From positions 496,001 through 560,000 of the forward strand of contig JBGAGY010000003.1 of the NCBI GenBank assembly GCA_044226485.1: a DNA stretch of 64,000 bases. Reading direction: 5' to 3'. Positions within the stretch are counted from its first letter, which is position 1, and every line of letters starts with the position of its first letter. Source of the DNA: UBA6663 sp044226485 (GTDB lineage: Bacteria; Chloroflexota; Anaerolineae; Anaerolineales; UBA6663). This document shows positions 19,001 through 27,500 of this stretch, one piece after another. Made by a program: the position numbers and the translations under genes. The notes under the pieces are model-generated. The model searched no databases. It worked only from the letters and a program-made list of their open reading frames with translations, and had not been told where the DNA came from.

Positions 19001-19499
19001 GATCGGCGCCTTGCTGCCAGCCGAAACGCGTTCCGCAGCGTCGTCGGCGCCTGCAAGGGCGGATCGATCGGTTCGAGATCTTCTGGCCAGCCTGCCGGCC
19101 GGGCGCAAGCGGCGTGAAGGCCTCGAAGCCTTCGTGCGCGAACAGACGGCGCTCGTGCTGCGGCTCCCGCCGGCCCGCATCGACGTTCGCAAGCCGCTGC
19201 GCACTCTGGGGTTCGACTCGCTGATGACCCTCGAGCTTCGCAATCGCCTCGAGGCCGGGCTGAGGCTCAGCCTGCCGGCGACACTGGTCTGGAACTACCC
19301 GACGATCGCCGACTTGGTGCCGCATCTGGCCGAGCGGATGGGGCTGGAGCTCGAAGCAGCTGAGCGCCCTGAGACACCGGCCTCGGCGACCCCCGAATTG
19401 ACGGCGAGCCGGGAAGTGGACGCCGTCGGCGACGATGAGGTCGGCGCGCTGTTGGAGGCCGAACTGAACGCCATCGACGAACTTCTACGAGGACAGTGA
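13050..19499 (+). CDS. PKS1: fully reducing module KS-AT-DH-ER-KR-ACP
   Basis: A 2149-residue protein. KS (about 20-445) has DTACSSS (Cys192), EAHGTGT and NIGHTEGAAG. AT (548-860) has GHSMGE (Ser641) and AAHSPHMD at the specificity loop. DH (910-1190) has His940 in DHRVRQAVVLP, where the Gly of H-x3-G-x4-P is Gln, plus the second acid in LLDACFQ. The KR structural part (1195-1395) precedes the ER (1405-1725, GGVGLAAIQLA), then the catalytic KR (1745-1925) with TGGLGALG, LDD and SSVASLLG-to-NYAAAN. ACP (2025-2095) carries Ser2057 in GFDSLM. Each round would give a saturated unit. No N-terminal coiled coil precedes the KS, and no loading domain exists, fitting the first position on the line. 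The start at 13050 has GGGAG 8 bases upstream; ATG 13069 is an alternative. The C-terminal tail is acidic and helical (docking). Confidence 0.93.
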   Translation: MALSQPMRTEPSTASAQNGRDPIAIVGVGCRLPGDVNDPESLWELLSQGRSAVGEIPGDRFSVEALYDSRPATPGKIMTRWGGFVKDVDRFDAFFFGIAPHEAERLDPQQRLLLETSWEALADAGQDLAALAGSRNGVFVGQWLSDYEARLFADPSQTDFYMTTGSGRYSASGRLSYQYGWQGPSLTIDTACSSSLVAVHLAVQSLRNGECGLAIAAGSNVILQPHITIAYSQSKMMAPDGRCKFGDAAADGYVRSDGAVAIVLKRLSDALKDGDPIRAVILGTAVNNDGRSSGTLTTPSLIGQEEMLRLAYADAGVAPTDVSYIEAHGTGTRAGDPVEIGAIGAVLGAGRPSDRPLRIGSIKSNIGHTEGAAGLAGLLKVVLSLQKSRLPASLHVQTPNPNIAWADLGVTLQRELEPWPTERARIAGVSAFGIAGTNAHVVLAAAPNQPSMPSDDGARAELVAISAQTPEGLFAVAESVEAWLGRSAVDPALRLRDLAHTAGARRSHLDYRAAFVADTVEGLRAALADWARDSRGGSTTTAMGRARRIAFVFPGQGGQWLGMGRQLLEEEAVFRAAIERCEAALKPHVRWSLIEQLTADDASSRLEEIDVVQPMLFAVQVGLAELWRSWGVTPEAVVGHSMGEVAAACVAGALSLEDAACVICSRSRLMKQVSGQGAMALVGLPLDEAQAALAGYEDRLSIAVSNGPRSTVLSGDPAALAEVVAALERREVFCRAVNVDVAAHSPHMDALREPLVNELAGVRPSDASAPIYSTVTGTVVAGGALDAEYWGRNLREPVLFATAVQELLAAGFDTFIEINPHPILLQAVVQADPGDRDLQALASLRRDAPERATLLESLGTLYALGQTIDWRALYPDGRCLSLPSYPWQRERFWYDGPPAVERATPRAGLLDGPMRSAAQPQTRLWEGTLSVERFPFLSDHRVRQAVVLPAAAMIDMALTAAGSGHTRDGRSLQDVRILEAVLLHEPRAVQVVVGPAQPGLDGPAGSDSVKIFSRAEGSDDWTLHATGVLGAAPSLQVQASGVPLDEIRRRAITRRSGVDHIASMDARGLNYGDAFTGIRDLWHGDGESLADIALPVSAPVDGFQVPPALLDACFQTLLDTTALHPHDPYVPMAIKSVRMHRPLTSAAWAHAVRSAEGDELVGDLFIYTAGGDLALEIRGLRLTRLSAPDDRGLEGLFYETSWQEVPLDDSTTALSVRWVIINAARELGPALQIELARLGATAKVLNPGELDEIATAEGVISLWAPDGDPAEQARSAAGDLLASVQRLTAAQVDAQPRLWLATCGAMAVMPGEVPSPAMTALWGLGGVVAHEHPGLGATRVDLAGETSAMARALAQELTRNVQPAHREDRVAWRNGKRFVARLQPAGTLGTTRAAGPSREDATPFRIALTRPGVFDNLIAREQPRRGPGAGQIEIAVEAAGLNFINVLSALGIYPGVADGVGPLGLECAGVVTAVGDDVTGFAIGDAVLAISHESLGSHALADARLVARWPKALSALEAATVPIVFVTALYGLERLAQLQPGERVLIHSATGGVGLAAIQLARLAGAEVFATAGSAEKRAYLEGLGVQHVYDSRSVTFAEAIQADTGGAGVDVVLNSLAGAAIPAGLSTLAPYGRFVELGKRDVYDNTAVGLWPFRNNLAYFMVDLERMCRERPAQVGALLREVVTRIEEGRLSPLPTQAFPAAEAGAAFRHMAQARHIGKIAITVRDAQGHWPPIVAGTALHADAAYLITGGLGALGLAVADWMVDRGARHLALMGRHEPEPEARAAIDALRDRGTHVITMRGDVAQASDLRTALDQIGGELPPLRGVIHAAGILDDGILSEQTRERFDNVLRPKVDGAWNLHQLTRALPIDFMVYFSSVASLLGTPGQGNYAAANGFLDGLAAHRRAQGLAALSLNWGPWSSIGLAVQGDRNNRLAAQGIQALTPDQGLAALEAAWTADHAQLAIVGLDAALWRSAHPADEPWIGALLPAETRSAASSAPARADRSVRDLLASLPAGRKRREGLEAFVREQTALVLRLPPARIDVRKPLRTLGFDSLMTLELRNRLEAGLRLSLPATLVWNYPTIADLVPHLAERMGLELEAAERPETPASATPELTASREVDAVGDDEVGALLEAELNAIDELLRGQ

Positions 19500-19500
19500 C

Positions 19501-22500
19501 GTGGCTGAAGACCCCAACACCCAGCTGAAGCGGGCGCTCGGCGCGCTGAAAGACATGCGCGCGAAGCTCGAGGCCGTCGAACGGGCCCGCACCGAGCCGA
19601 TCGCCGTGATCGGCATGGGCTGCCGCTTCCCGGGTGGGGCTGACTCGCCGGAAGCCTTCTGGCGACTTCTGCTCAGTGGCGTCGACACGGTCCGTGAGGC
19701 GCCGGCCGATCGCTGGGACAACACAGCCCTTTACGACGCCGATCCCGACGCCGCCGGCAAGGTGATGACCCGTTGGGGCGCCTTCCTCGACGACGTCGAT
19801 CAGTTCGATCCGCTGGCCTTCGGGATCTCGCCGCGCGAGGCGGAGACGATGGACCCGCAGCAGCGGCTGCTGTTGGAGGTCGCCTGGGAGGCGTTCGACT
19901 CGGCGGGCCAGACGCGTGAGGGGCTGGCCGGCAGTCAGACCGGCGTCTTCATTGGCGTCCACAGCCACAGCAATGACTACTTCATGATGCTGGCCAGGGA
20001 TCTGGCGTCGATCGATCTCTATGCGGGCACGGGAACAGCTCACAACGTCCTGACCGGGAGGCTGGCATATGTTTGGGACCTTCACGGGCCGAACGTTGCG
20101 ATCGACACGGCCTGCTCGTCGTCGCTGGTCGCCGTGCATCAGGCCATGCACAGCCTGCGGGCCGGCGAGTGCCAGATGGCGCTGGCCGGCGGCGTCAACC
20201 TCACCCTGACCCCACATTTCACGGTCGCGACGTCGCGCATGCACATGTTGTCGGCTGAGGGCCACTGCAAGACCTTCGACGCCGACGCAGACGGCATGGT
20301 TCGGGGAGAAGGATGCGGCGTCGTCGTGCTCAAGCGGCTGTCGGACGCGCGCGCTGCTGGCGATCCGATCCTGGCCATCATCCGCGGGTCCGCGGTGAAC
20401 CAGGACGGCCACACCAATGGCCTGACGGCGCCCAACGGCCTCTCCCAGCAGGCCGTGATCCGCCGGGCGTTGGCGGACGCCGGCGTCTCTGGCGCCGACA
20501 TCACCTACGTGGAAGCGCATGGGACGGGCACACCCCTGGGAGACCCAATCGAGGTCGAAGCGCTGTCTGCGGTGGTCGGACAGCCGCGGGCGGACGGCGC
20601 GCCCTGTCTGATGGGCTCTGTGAAGACGCAGATCGGGCACCTCGAGGGCGCGGCCGGAGTCGCCGGCCTCATCAAGACCATCCTCATCTTGCAGCACCGG
20701 CGTGTGCCGGCCAACCTCCATTTTCATAGACTGAACCCGCACATCGTCTTGGACGGCACGCGGCTGCGTGTGGCGGCTGAGACGCAGGCCTGGCCGGACG
20801 GCGCTCCTGCGCTGGCAGGAGTCAGCTCGTTCGGCTGGTCGGGCACGAACGCGCACCTTGTTGTGGAGGCGGGCCCGCAGGAGGCCGCTGCCCCTGAGCC
20901 CGGCGATGCCGCAGCCCAGGTCGTGGCCCTGTCGGCGCATTCGCCCGGGGCGCTCGAGGCGGCGGCGCATGAGATGTCGGCCTGGCTCGAGAGCGACGGG
21001 CGTCGCTATGGCCTGAACGAGATCGCGTACACGAGCACGCAACGGCGCACCCATCACGAATTCCGATTGGCCGTCGCGGGCCGCCAGCACGCCGACGTGC
21101 GCGACAGGCTCGACTCGTATCTCCGCGGCGAAGCAGGCCCCTATGTTGCAGCTGGCCGGGCCGGCACAACTCAGCCGCGCCTCGCCTTCGTCTTCTCGGG
21201 CCAGGGCTCGCAGTGGCCGGGGATGGGTCGGCGGTTGTTCGAGAGCGAGCCCGTCTTCCGCGCAGCCTTCGAGGGTTGCGACCGGGCACTTCGAGGTGAA
21301 CTGGATTGGTCGCTGGTGGATGAACTGATGTCCACGCCGGCGGACTCGCGGCTCGGTGTGGCGGACGTCCTGCAGCCCATGCTCTTCGCGGTGCAGGTCG
21401 CGTTGGCCGAGCTGTATCGGTCGTGCGGCGTCTTTCCCGATGCCGTGGTCGGGCATAGCATGGGCGAGGTTGCCGCCGCAGTGGTGGCCGGATCTTTGCG
21501 CCTCGAGGACGCGGCGCGCATCATCAGCCGGCGCAGCCAATTGATGCGGCGAGTCAGCGGCCAGGGCGGGATGGCCGTGGTCGGGCTCAGCCGGGCGGAG
21601 ACCGAAACGCTGGTGGCGGGCTACGCCGGCCAGCTTGTGGTGGCTGTCTGCAACAGCCCGCGCTCCACGGTCATCTCGGGCGACCTGGATGCGATCGAGC
21701 GGGCCCTCGCGGACCTGCGATCGCGAAACGTGTTCTGCCGACCGGTCAAGATCGACGTGGCCTCACACAGCCCGCAGATGGATCCGCTTAAGCCCGAACT
21801 CCTCGCTGCCTTGCGCGGCCTGGAGCCGGCTCGCTCCGACGTTCCGATGTGCTCCACTGTGACGGGCGATTTCATCGACGGCACGGAGCTGATCGACGCG
21901 TACTGGGTACGCAACCTGCGCCAGCCCGTGTTGTTTGACGCGGCGATCGCTCGGCTGGCGCAGGACGGCTACTCCGTTTTTCTCGAGATCAGCCCCCACC
22001 CGGTGCTGCTCACAGCCATCGATGATGTCCTGCGTCACACGGGTGCAGAGGGTCAAAGCGTAGCCTCGCTCCAGCGTGACCTGGATGACGGCCTGTCGTG
22101 CGCTACGGCTTTAGCCGGGCTGCACGCGCTGGGCACCCCCATCGATTGGTCGCGGCGAGGGTCGGGCCAGGTCGTGCCGCTCCCGGCGTACCCATTCCAA
22201 CGCCGTCGACATTGGCTGACGCCGCAGAGCCAGGCCGGCCCAAGGCCGGAACCCTGGACCGGTGCGCTGGCCGGGGATCCCGCGCTCGGCCACCGTCTGC
22301 CCGACATCGCGAGCCTTCCCGAACAGGTTCTCTGGCAAAACCGCCTCGACGAATCCGTGCGCGCTCAATTGCGCCTGCGCGGTCTTGATGTCGAGGCTTC
22401 ACCTTCGCGCCTGTTCGACGCGATCTCGCGCGCCGCGGCGGACGTGATCAGCCGTGGACAACTCATCCGCACCGTACACGTCGACCTGGATGAGCCGCTC

Positions 22501-24540
22501 GAAGCCACGCCGCTCTGGTTGCAGACCGCCGCCGCCCCGAGCGGGGACGCCTCGGTCGTCATCCAGATCTTCGGTCGTGCGGCCGACGATCAGCCGTGGC
22601 GGCGCCGCGCGACGGCCGTGGTTGAGTTGTCGTCGGCGGCTCGTGGCTGGTTCACGCGCCTTGACTGGAAGCCGAAGCCTCTGGCCGACGCAAAGCGCGG
22701 ACTGGATGGGCGCTGGCTGATCCTGGCCGACGATCAGGGCGTGGGGGCTTCACTGGCCCAGCAAATGGCTGCAGCCGGCGCGGACGTGATCCAGGCCGTG
22801 AGGGGCGCCGCCTACGAGCGCTGCGACGACGGACGCTACGTCATCGACCCGAAACGGCCGGCCGATCTGGAGCGGTTGTTGGGAGATGTCTGCGGCGCAG
22901 AGGCGCCGGCCTGCCGTGGAATCGTTCATCTCTGGTCCGTTGACGGGATGGTGGCCGACTCGACGCCATGGCCCGATGTCGAATCGGCTTTGGCGTCAGC
23001 CGGCAACAGTTTGCTAACGTTGATGCAGGCTGTGGCACGCAGAGCCTGGGCCGTCGGCCCACGTCTCTACATCGTCACGGCCGGCGCTCAAGCCGTCGGC
23101 CCCGGCACCCCACGCGTCTCGGCGTTGCAGTCGGCTGTCTGGGGCCTGGGTCGGGTCATGGCGAGCGAGATGCCGGAGGCGTTTGGCGGGCTGATCGACC
23201 TCGAAGCCGGGGTCACCTCGGCCGAAGGCCTTCTCGGTGTGATCGCGGCGAGCGATGGCGAGCCCCAGACCGCGCTGCGTGGGGGCCAGCGCTTCGTCGC
23301 CAGGCTCGCGCCGATGGACCCGGGCTCCGACACGTCGTCCACGCCGGATCGAGCGGCCACTGTGTTGATCACGGGCGGCCTGGGTGGGGTCGGACTACAG
23401 TTGGCGCGCTGGTTCGTCGGCCGTGGCTTCCGGAGCCTGGCGTTGATGGGCCGTCGGGGCGCCGTCGGGGCTGCCGCAGCCGAGGTCGAGGCACTCAGGG
23501 CAGGCGGCGCACAGGTGCGCGTGATCGCCGGCGACGTAGGCCGCCACGAAGATGTCGAGCGCGCTCTCGCCGAGATCGAGTCGCAGATGCCACCGCTGCG
23601 GGGCATCGTGCACGCGGCCGCGGTCCTTGATGACGGCATGCTCAACAACCAGACGTGGGAGCGCTTCGCGGTGGTCCTGAGGCCCAAGGTGGCCGGGGCC
23701 CTGCACCTCCAGAAACTCACGATGGGGCAGCCGCTCGATTTCTTCGTTTTCTTCTCATCGACGACCTCTCTGTTCGGCACTCCGGGCCAGGCCAACTACG
23801 CGACGGCCAATGCATTTCTGGATGGCCTGGCCCACGACCGGCGGGCACAGGGGCTGCCGGCCCTCGCCATCAACTGGGGCATGTGGGCCGACGTGGGCCA
23901 GGCCTCCACCCCTGAGCGCGCTGCGGCGTTGGCGGAGCGCGGCTATCGGCCGATGGACCCTCACGCCGCCCTCGACGCGCTTGAGTTCGCCTGGAACGGC
24001 GCGGCGCCGCAGGTCACGATCGCCGACATCGACTGGGACCGCTTTGTCCGGCAGGTGCCCCACAGCGCTGCTGCGACCTGGCTCACGGGCGTGACCGGCC
24101 CTGAGCTTGAGCGAGGCGAGGGCGCCCAGGCCGGCGTGGATACCGCCCTGCTCCAGCAGCTAACGGGCGCACAGCCGACGGCCCGCTTCGACATCCTGGC
24201 CGAGGTTGTGCGTGAGACGGTCCGTGCCGTGATGCGCCTGGATCCTGACTTCCTGCTCGAGGACGGACAGGGATTCTTCCTGCTTGGCATGAACTCGCTG
24301 ATGGCCATCGAACTCAAGAACCGTCTTCAGGTCATTCTGGGTTTGAGGCTTCCGGCGACCACCGCCTTCGATTTTCCGACCATCGCGGGGCTGACCCGTC
24401 ATCTGCTCGAGGCGCTGTTCCCTGCGGCGACTGGCACGACCCCGGCCGAGCCAGATGAGGGCCTCGACGACCTGAAGAACCTTTCGCGCGACGAGCTCAA
24501 AGCCCTGTTGGATGCCGAGCTGCGCGCCCTGGACGGCTGA
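19501..24540 (+). CDS. PKS2: KS-AT-[DH relic]-KR-ACP
   Basis: A 1679-residue protein starting with GTG one base after the PKS1 stop, with GAGG about 8 bases upstream. A coiled-coil docking helix (LKRALGALKDMRAKLEAVE) opens the protein. KS (33-455) has Cys205 in DTACSSS, EAHGTGT and IGHLEGAAG. AT (559-870) has GHSMGE (Ser653) and VASHSPQMD. Residues 925-1050 resemble only the first half of a DH hotdog fold and lack the catalytic His motif; the second half is missing. KR (1060-1475) has TGGLGGVG, LDD and Tyr1433 in NYATAN, predicted B-type. ACP (1565-1635) has Ser1599 in GMNSLM, with Asn where Asp is usual. The expected product is a beta-hydroxy unit. Confidence 0.92.
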   Translation: MAEDPNTQLKRALGALKDMRAKLEAVERARTEPIAVIGMGCRFPGGADSPEAFWRLLLSGVDTVREAPADRWDNTALYDADPDAAGKVMTRWGAFLDDVDQFDPLAFGISPREAETMDPQQRLLLEVAWEAFDSAGQTREGLAGSQTGVFIGVHSHSNDYFMMLARDLASIDLYAGTGTAHNVLTGRLAYVWDLHGPNVAIDTACSSSLVAVHQAMHSLRAGECQMALAGGVNLTLTPHFTVATSRMHMLSAEGHCKTFDADADGMVRGEGCGVVVLKRLSDARAAGDPILAIIRGSAVNQDGHTNGLTAPNGLSQQAVIRRALADAGVSGADITYVEAHGTGTPLGDPIEVEALSAVVGQPRADGAPCLMGSVKTQIGHLEGAAGVAGLIKTILILQHRRVPANLHFHRLNPHIVLDGTRLRVAAETQAWPDGAPALAGVSSFGWSGTNAHLVVEAGPQEAAAPEPGDAAAQVVALSAHSPGALEAAAHEMSAWLESDGRRYGLNEIAYTSTQRRTHHEFRLAVAGRQHADVRDRLDSYLRGEAGPYVAAGRAGTTQPRLAFVFSGQGSQWPGMGRRLFESEPVFRAAFEGCDRALRGELDWSLVDELMSTPADSRLGVADVLQPMLFAVQVALAELYRSCGVFPDAVVGHSMGEVAAAVVAGSLRLEDAARIISRRSQLMRRVSGQGGMAVVGLSRAETETLVAGYAGQLVVAVCNSPRSTVISGDLDAIERALADLRSRNVFCRPVKIDVASHSPQMDPLKPELLAALRGLEPARSDVPMCSTVTGDFIDGTELIDAYWVRNLRQPVLFDAAIARLAQDGYSVFLEISPHPVLLTAIDDVLRHTGAEGQSVASLQRDLDDGLSCATALAGLHALGTPIDWSRRGSGQVVPLPAYPFQRRRHWLTPQSQAGPRPEPWTGALAGDPALGHRLPDIASLPEQVLWQNRLDESVRAQLRLRGLDVEASPSRLFDAISRAAADVISRGQLIRTVHVDLDEPLEATPLWLQTAAAPSGDASVVIQIFGRAADDQPWRRRATAVVELSSAARGWFTRLDWKPKPLADAKRGLDGRWLILADDQGVGASLAQQMAAAGADVIQAVRGAAYERCDDGRYVIDPKRPADLERLLGDVCGAEAPACRGIVHLWSVDGMVADSTPWPDVESALASAGNSLLTLMQAVARRAWAVGPRLYIVTAGAQAVGPGTPRVSALQSAVWGLGRVMASEMPEAFGGLIDLEAGVTSAEGLLGVIAASDGEPQTALRGGQRFVARLAPMDPGSDTSSTPDRAATVLITGGLGGVGLQLARWFVGRGFRSLALMGRRGAVGAAAAEVEALRAGGAQVRVIAGDVGRHEDVERALAEIESQMPPLRGIVHAAAVLDDGMLNNQTWERFAVVLRPKVAGALHLQKLTMGQPLDFFVFFSSTTSLFGTPGQANYATANAFLDGLAHDRRAQGLPALAINWGMWADVGQASTPERAAALAERGYRPMDPHAALDALEFAWNGAAPQVTIADIDWDRFVRQVPHSAAATWLTGVTGPELERGEGAQAGVDTALLQQLTGAQPTARFDILAEVVRETVRAVMRLDPDFLLEDGQGFFLLGMNSLMAIELKNRLQVILGLRLPATTAFDFPTIAGLTRHLLEALFPAATGTTPAEPDEGLDDLKNLSRDELKALLDAELRALDG

Positions 24541-24551
24541 GAGAGTCATCG

Positions 24552-27500
24552 ATGACGACGACGGATGCTTCCGATCTGGATCAGTTGAGGCGCGCGCTGG
24601 CCGCGCTCAAACGCACTCGCGCGCAACTCGAAGCGCTCGAGAGTGCCGGCCGCGAGCCGATCGCCCTCGTCGGGATCGGCTGTCGCCTGCCGGGCGGGGC
24701 CAATACGCCGGACGCCTATTGGGAACTTCTTCGGAACGGCGTTGATGCCATCGTCGCCACTCCCCCGGCGCGTTGGGACGGGGAAGCCTACTTCAGCCCC
24801 GATGTCGAAGTCCCCGGAAAGGGTCAAACCCGCCAGGGCGGGTTTATCGAGGACGTCGACGCCTTCGACGCGGAGTTCTTCGGGATCTCGCCGCGCGAAG
24901 CAGTGGCGATGGATCCCCAGCAGCGACTGATCCTCGAGGTCGCCTGGGAGGCCCTCGAGGACGCCGGCATCGTCCCGGCGACGCTGGCCGGCAGCCGCAC
25001 GGGCGTGTTCATCGGGATCGGCATCAACGACTATGGGCGAATGCAGGTGCCGGCTCAACGCCTCGACCCGACGCGGATGGATGCCTACAGCGTCACGGGC
25101 AACGCGCTCTGCATCACGGCCAACCGGCTATCGTATCTGCTGGACCTGCGCGGCCCCAGCATGGCCATCGACACGGCCTGCTCGTCATCACTGGTGGCCG
25201 TGCACCAGGCCTGCCAGAGTCTGCGCATCGGCGATTCCACTGTGGCCATCGTAGGGGGCATCAACCTCATGCTCCTGCCCGACGTGGCGATCGGCGTGCG
25301 CCAGTTCCTTTCGCCCGAAGGGCGCTGCCATTTCGGAGACGCCCGCGCTGACGGCTACGTCCGCGGCGAGGGCGCCCTGGCCGTGGTCCTCAAGACTTTG
25401 CGCCGCGCGCAGGCCGACGGCGACTCGATTTACGCGTTGATCCGTGGCAGCGCCGTGAACCAGGACGGCTACAGCAGTGGGCTCACGGTGCCCAACGGCG
25501 TCGCGCAACAGGCCGTCCTGCGAGATGCGCTGCGCAATGCCGGCGTCAACCCGGCGGACGTCGACTATGTGGAGGCGCATGGCACCGGGACTGCCCTGGG
25601 CGATCCGATCGAGCTCAACGCGCTGCACAGTGTGTTGAGTGAGGGCCGCCCGAAGGGTCGCGCCTTGCCCGTCGGCTCGGTTAAGACCAACATCGGCCAC
25701 CTCGAGGCCGGCGCCGGCCTGGCCGGCCTGGTCAAGGTCGCGCTTGCGCTGAAGCATGGGCTACTCCCGCCCAGCTTGAATTACGCCACGCCCAACCCGC
25801 ACATCCCGTACGATGAACTATGCACGGCCGTGCAGACGACGCTGTCGCCCTGGCCCGACACCGGAGGCCGATCGCCGATTGCGGGCGTGAGCTCGTTTGG
25901 CTTCGGCGGCACCAATGCGCACGCGGTGCTCGAGGGCGCGCCCACATCAGCGGTGCAGCCGCCAACGGCGTTCGAACGGCCTCAACACGTGGTAAGTCTG
26001 TCGGCGCGCACAGAAGACGCGCTTAGATCTCTGGCCGGCGCCTACGGGGATCGAGCGTCTCGACCCGGCTCCGATGCGCTGGCCGATCTGGCCCACACGG
26101 CCAACACGGTCCGTTCGCAGCACGATCACCGAGCCGCCGTGACCGCAGCCACCTGGGAGGAGTTGCGCGAACGCCTGGCACGGGTAGCCGCCGGCGAGGC
26201 CGCCAATGGCGCTGTCACAGGCCGGGCCGATCGCCGACACCGCCCAAAGATTGCGTTCCTGTTCACGGGCCAGGGCAGCCAGTTCGTCGGGATGGGGCGC
26301 TCGCTGTATGAGACGCAGCCCGTCTTCCGCGAGGCGCTTGATCGATGTGCCAGGGTCCTCGATCCCAGGCTGGGCCGACCGTTGCTTGACGTCATGTGGT
26401 CCGACGGGGCCGAGGCTTCGCTGGACAATACAGCCTACACGCAGCCGGCCCTGTTCGCGCTTGAGTACGCGCTGGCGCAACTGTGGCGAAGTTGGGGCAT
26501 CGAGCCTGCGGCGGTGCTCGGCCACAGCGTGGGCGAGTACGTTGCGGCCTGCATGGCCGGCGTCTTTTCGCTAGAGGATGGACTGACCCTCATCGCCGAA
26601 CGCGCGCGACTCATGAGCGCCCTGCCCACCGGAGGCGCGATGGCCGCGCTCTTCACCAACGCGGAGCACGCGGCGCGGCTGATCGAGCCCTCGAACGGCC
26701 GGCTGGCCATCGCCGCCATCAACGGGCCTGCCAATGTGGTCATATCCGGCGAGGCCGGTGAACTCGACGCCGCACTTGAACGCGCCGCGGCTGACCGGGT
26801 CCGCTCACGTCGCCTGACGGTCTCGCACGCCTTCCACTCGGCCCTGATGGAACCGATGCTGGCGGGTTTCGAGCGCGCCGCGAGGGGCATCGCCATGCAG
26901 GCGCCCCAACTGCCCGTGATCTCGAATGTTACGGGCCGACCCTGGCACGGCGCGCCCGACGCGGGGTATTGGGCTCGCCACGTTCGCGCGACCGTGCAAT
27001 TCTCGGCCGGCATCGAGGCGTTGCGCGCGATGGGCTGTGACACCTTCATCGAAATCGGCCCGGCTCCGACCCTGGTTGGCATGGGTAAGCAGACGGCTGT
27101 CGAGGCCGAGATCCGCTGGCTGCCATCGCTGCGGCCGGGCCAGGACGATTGGACGACGCTGCTCGGCAGCCTATCGACGCTCTACGTCCACGGCGCGCCT
27201 ATCGATTGGGCCGGGTTCGATCAGCCCTACCCCCGCCGACGAGTCCCCGCGCCCACGTATCCCTTTCAGCACCAACGCTACTGGGTGCGCACGGACATGC
27301 CAACAAGCCAGGGGGGCGGCGCTCGACCCGCCTCCGCGGCGACCTTTCCGGGCACGCGGCTGCAATCGCCGGCGATCTCAGGCGCCGTCTTCGAACTGCG
27401 CCTCGAATCGGCGACGTTCCCGTGGCTGGATGACCATCAGGCCCACGGTCGACGCGTGGTCCCGGCCACGGCCCTGATCGACCTCGCCCTCGCGGCCGGC

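Noticed and set aside
19267..21540. A 757-codon open frame on the minus strand opposite PKS1/PKS2, and similar long minus-strand frames at 28,767-30,353, 31,402-32,430, 33,883-35,121 and 36,122-37,324
   Set aside because: They lie wholly inside PKS genes whose domains are unmistakable. Their translations are Arg/Gly/His-rich, with no recognisable motifs, as expected for antisense frames of high-GC coding sequence.
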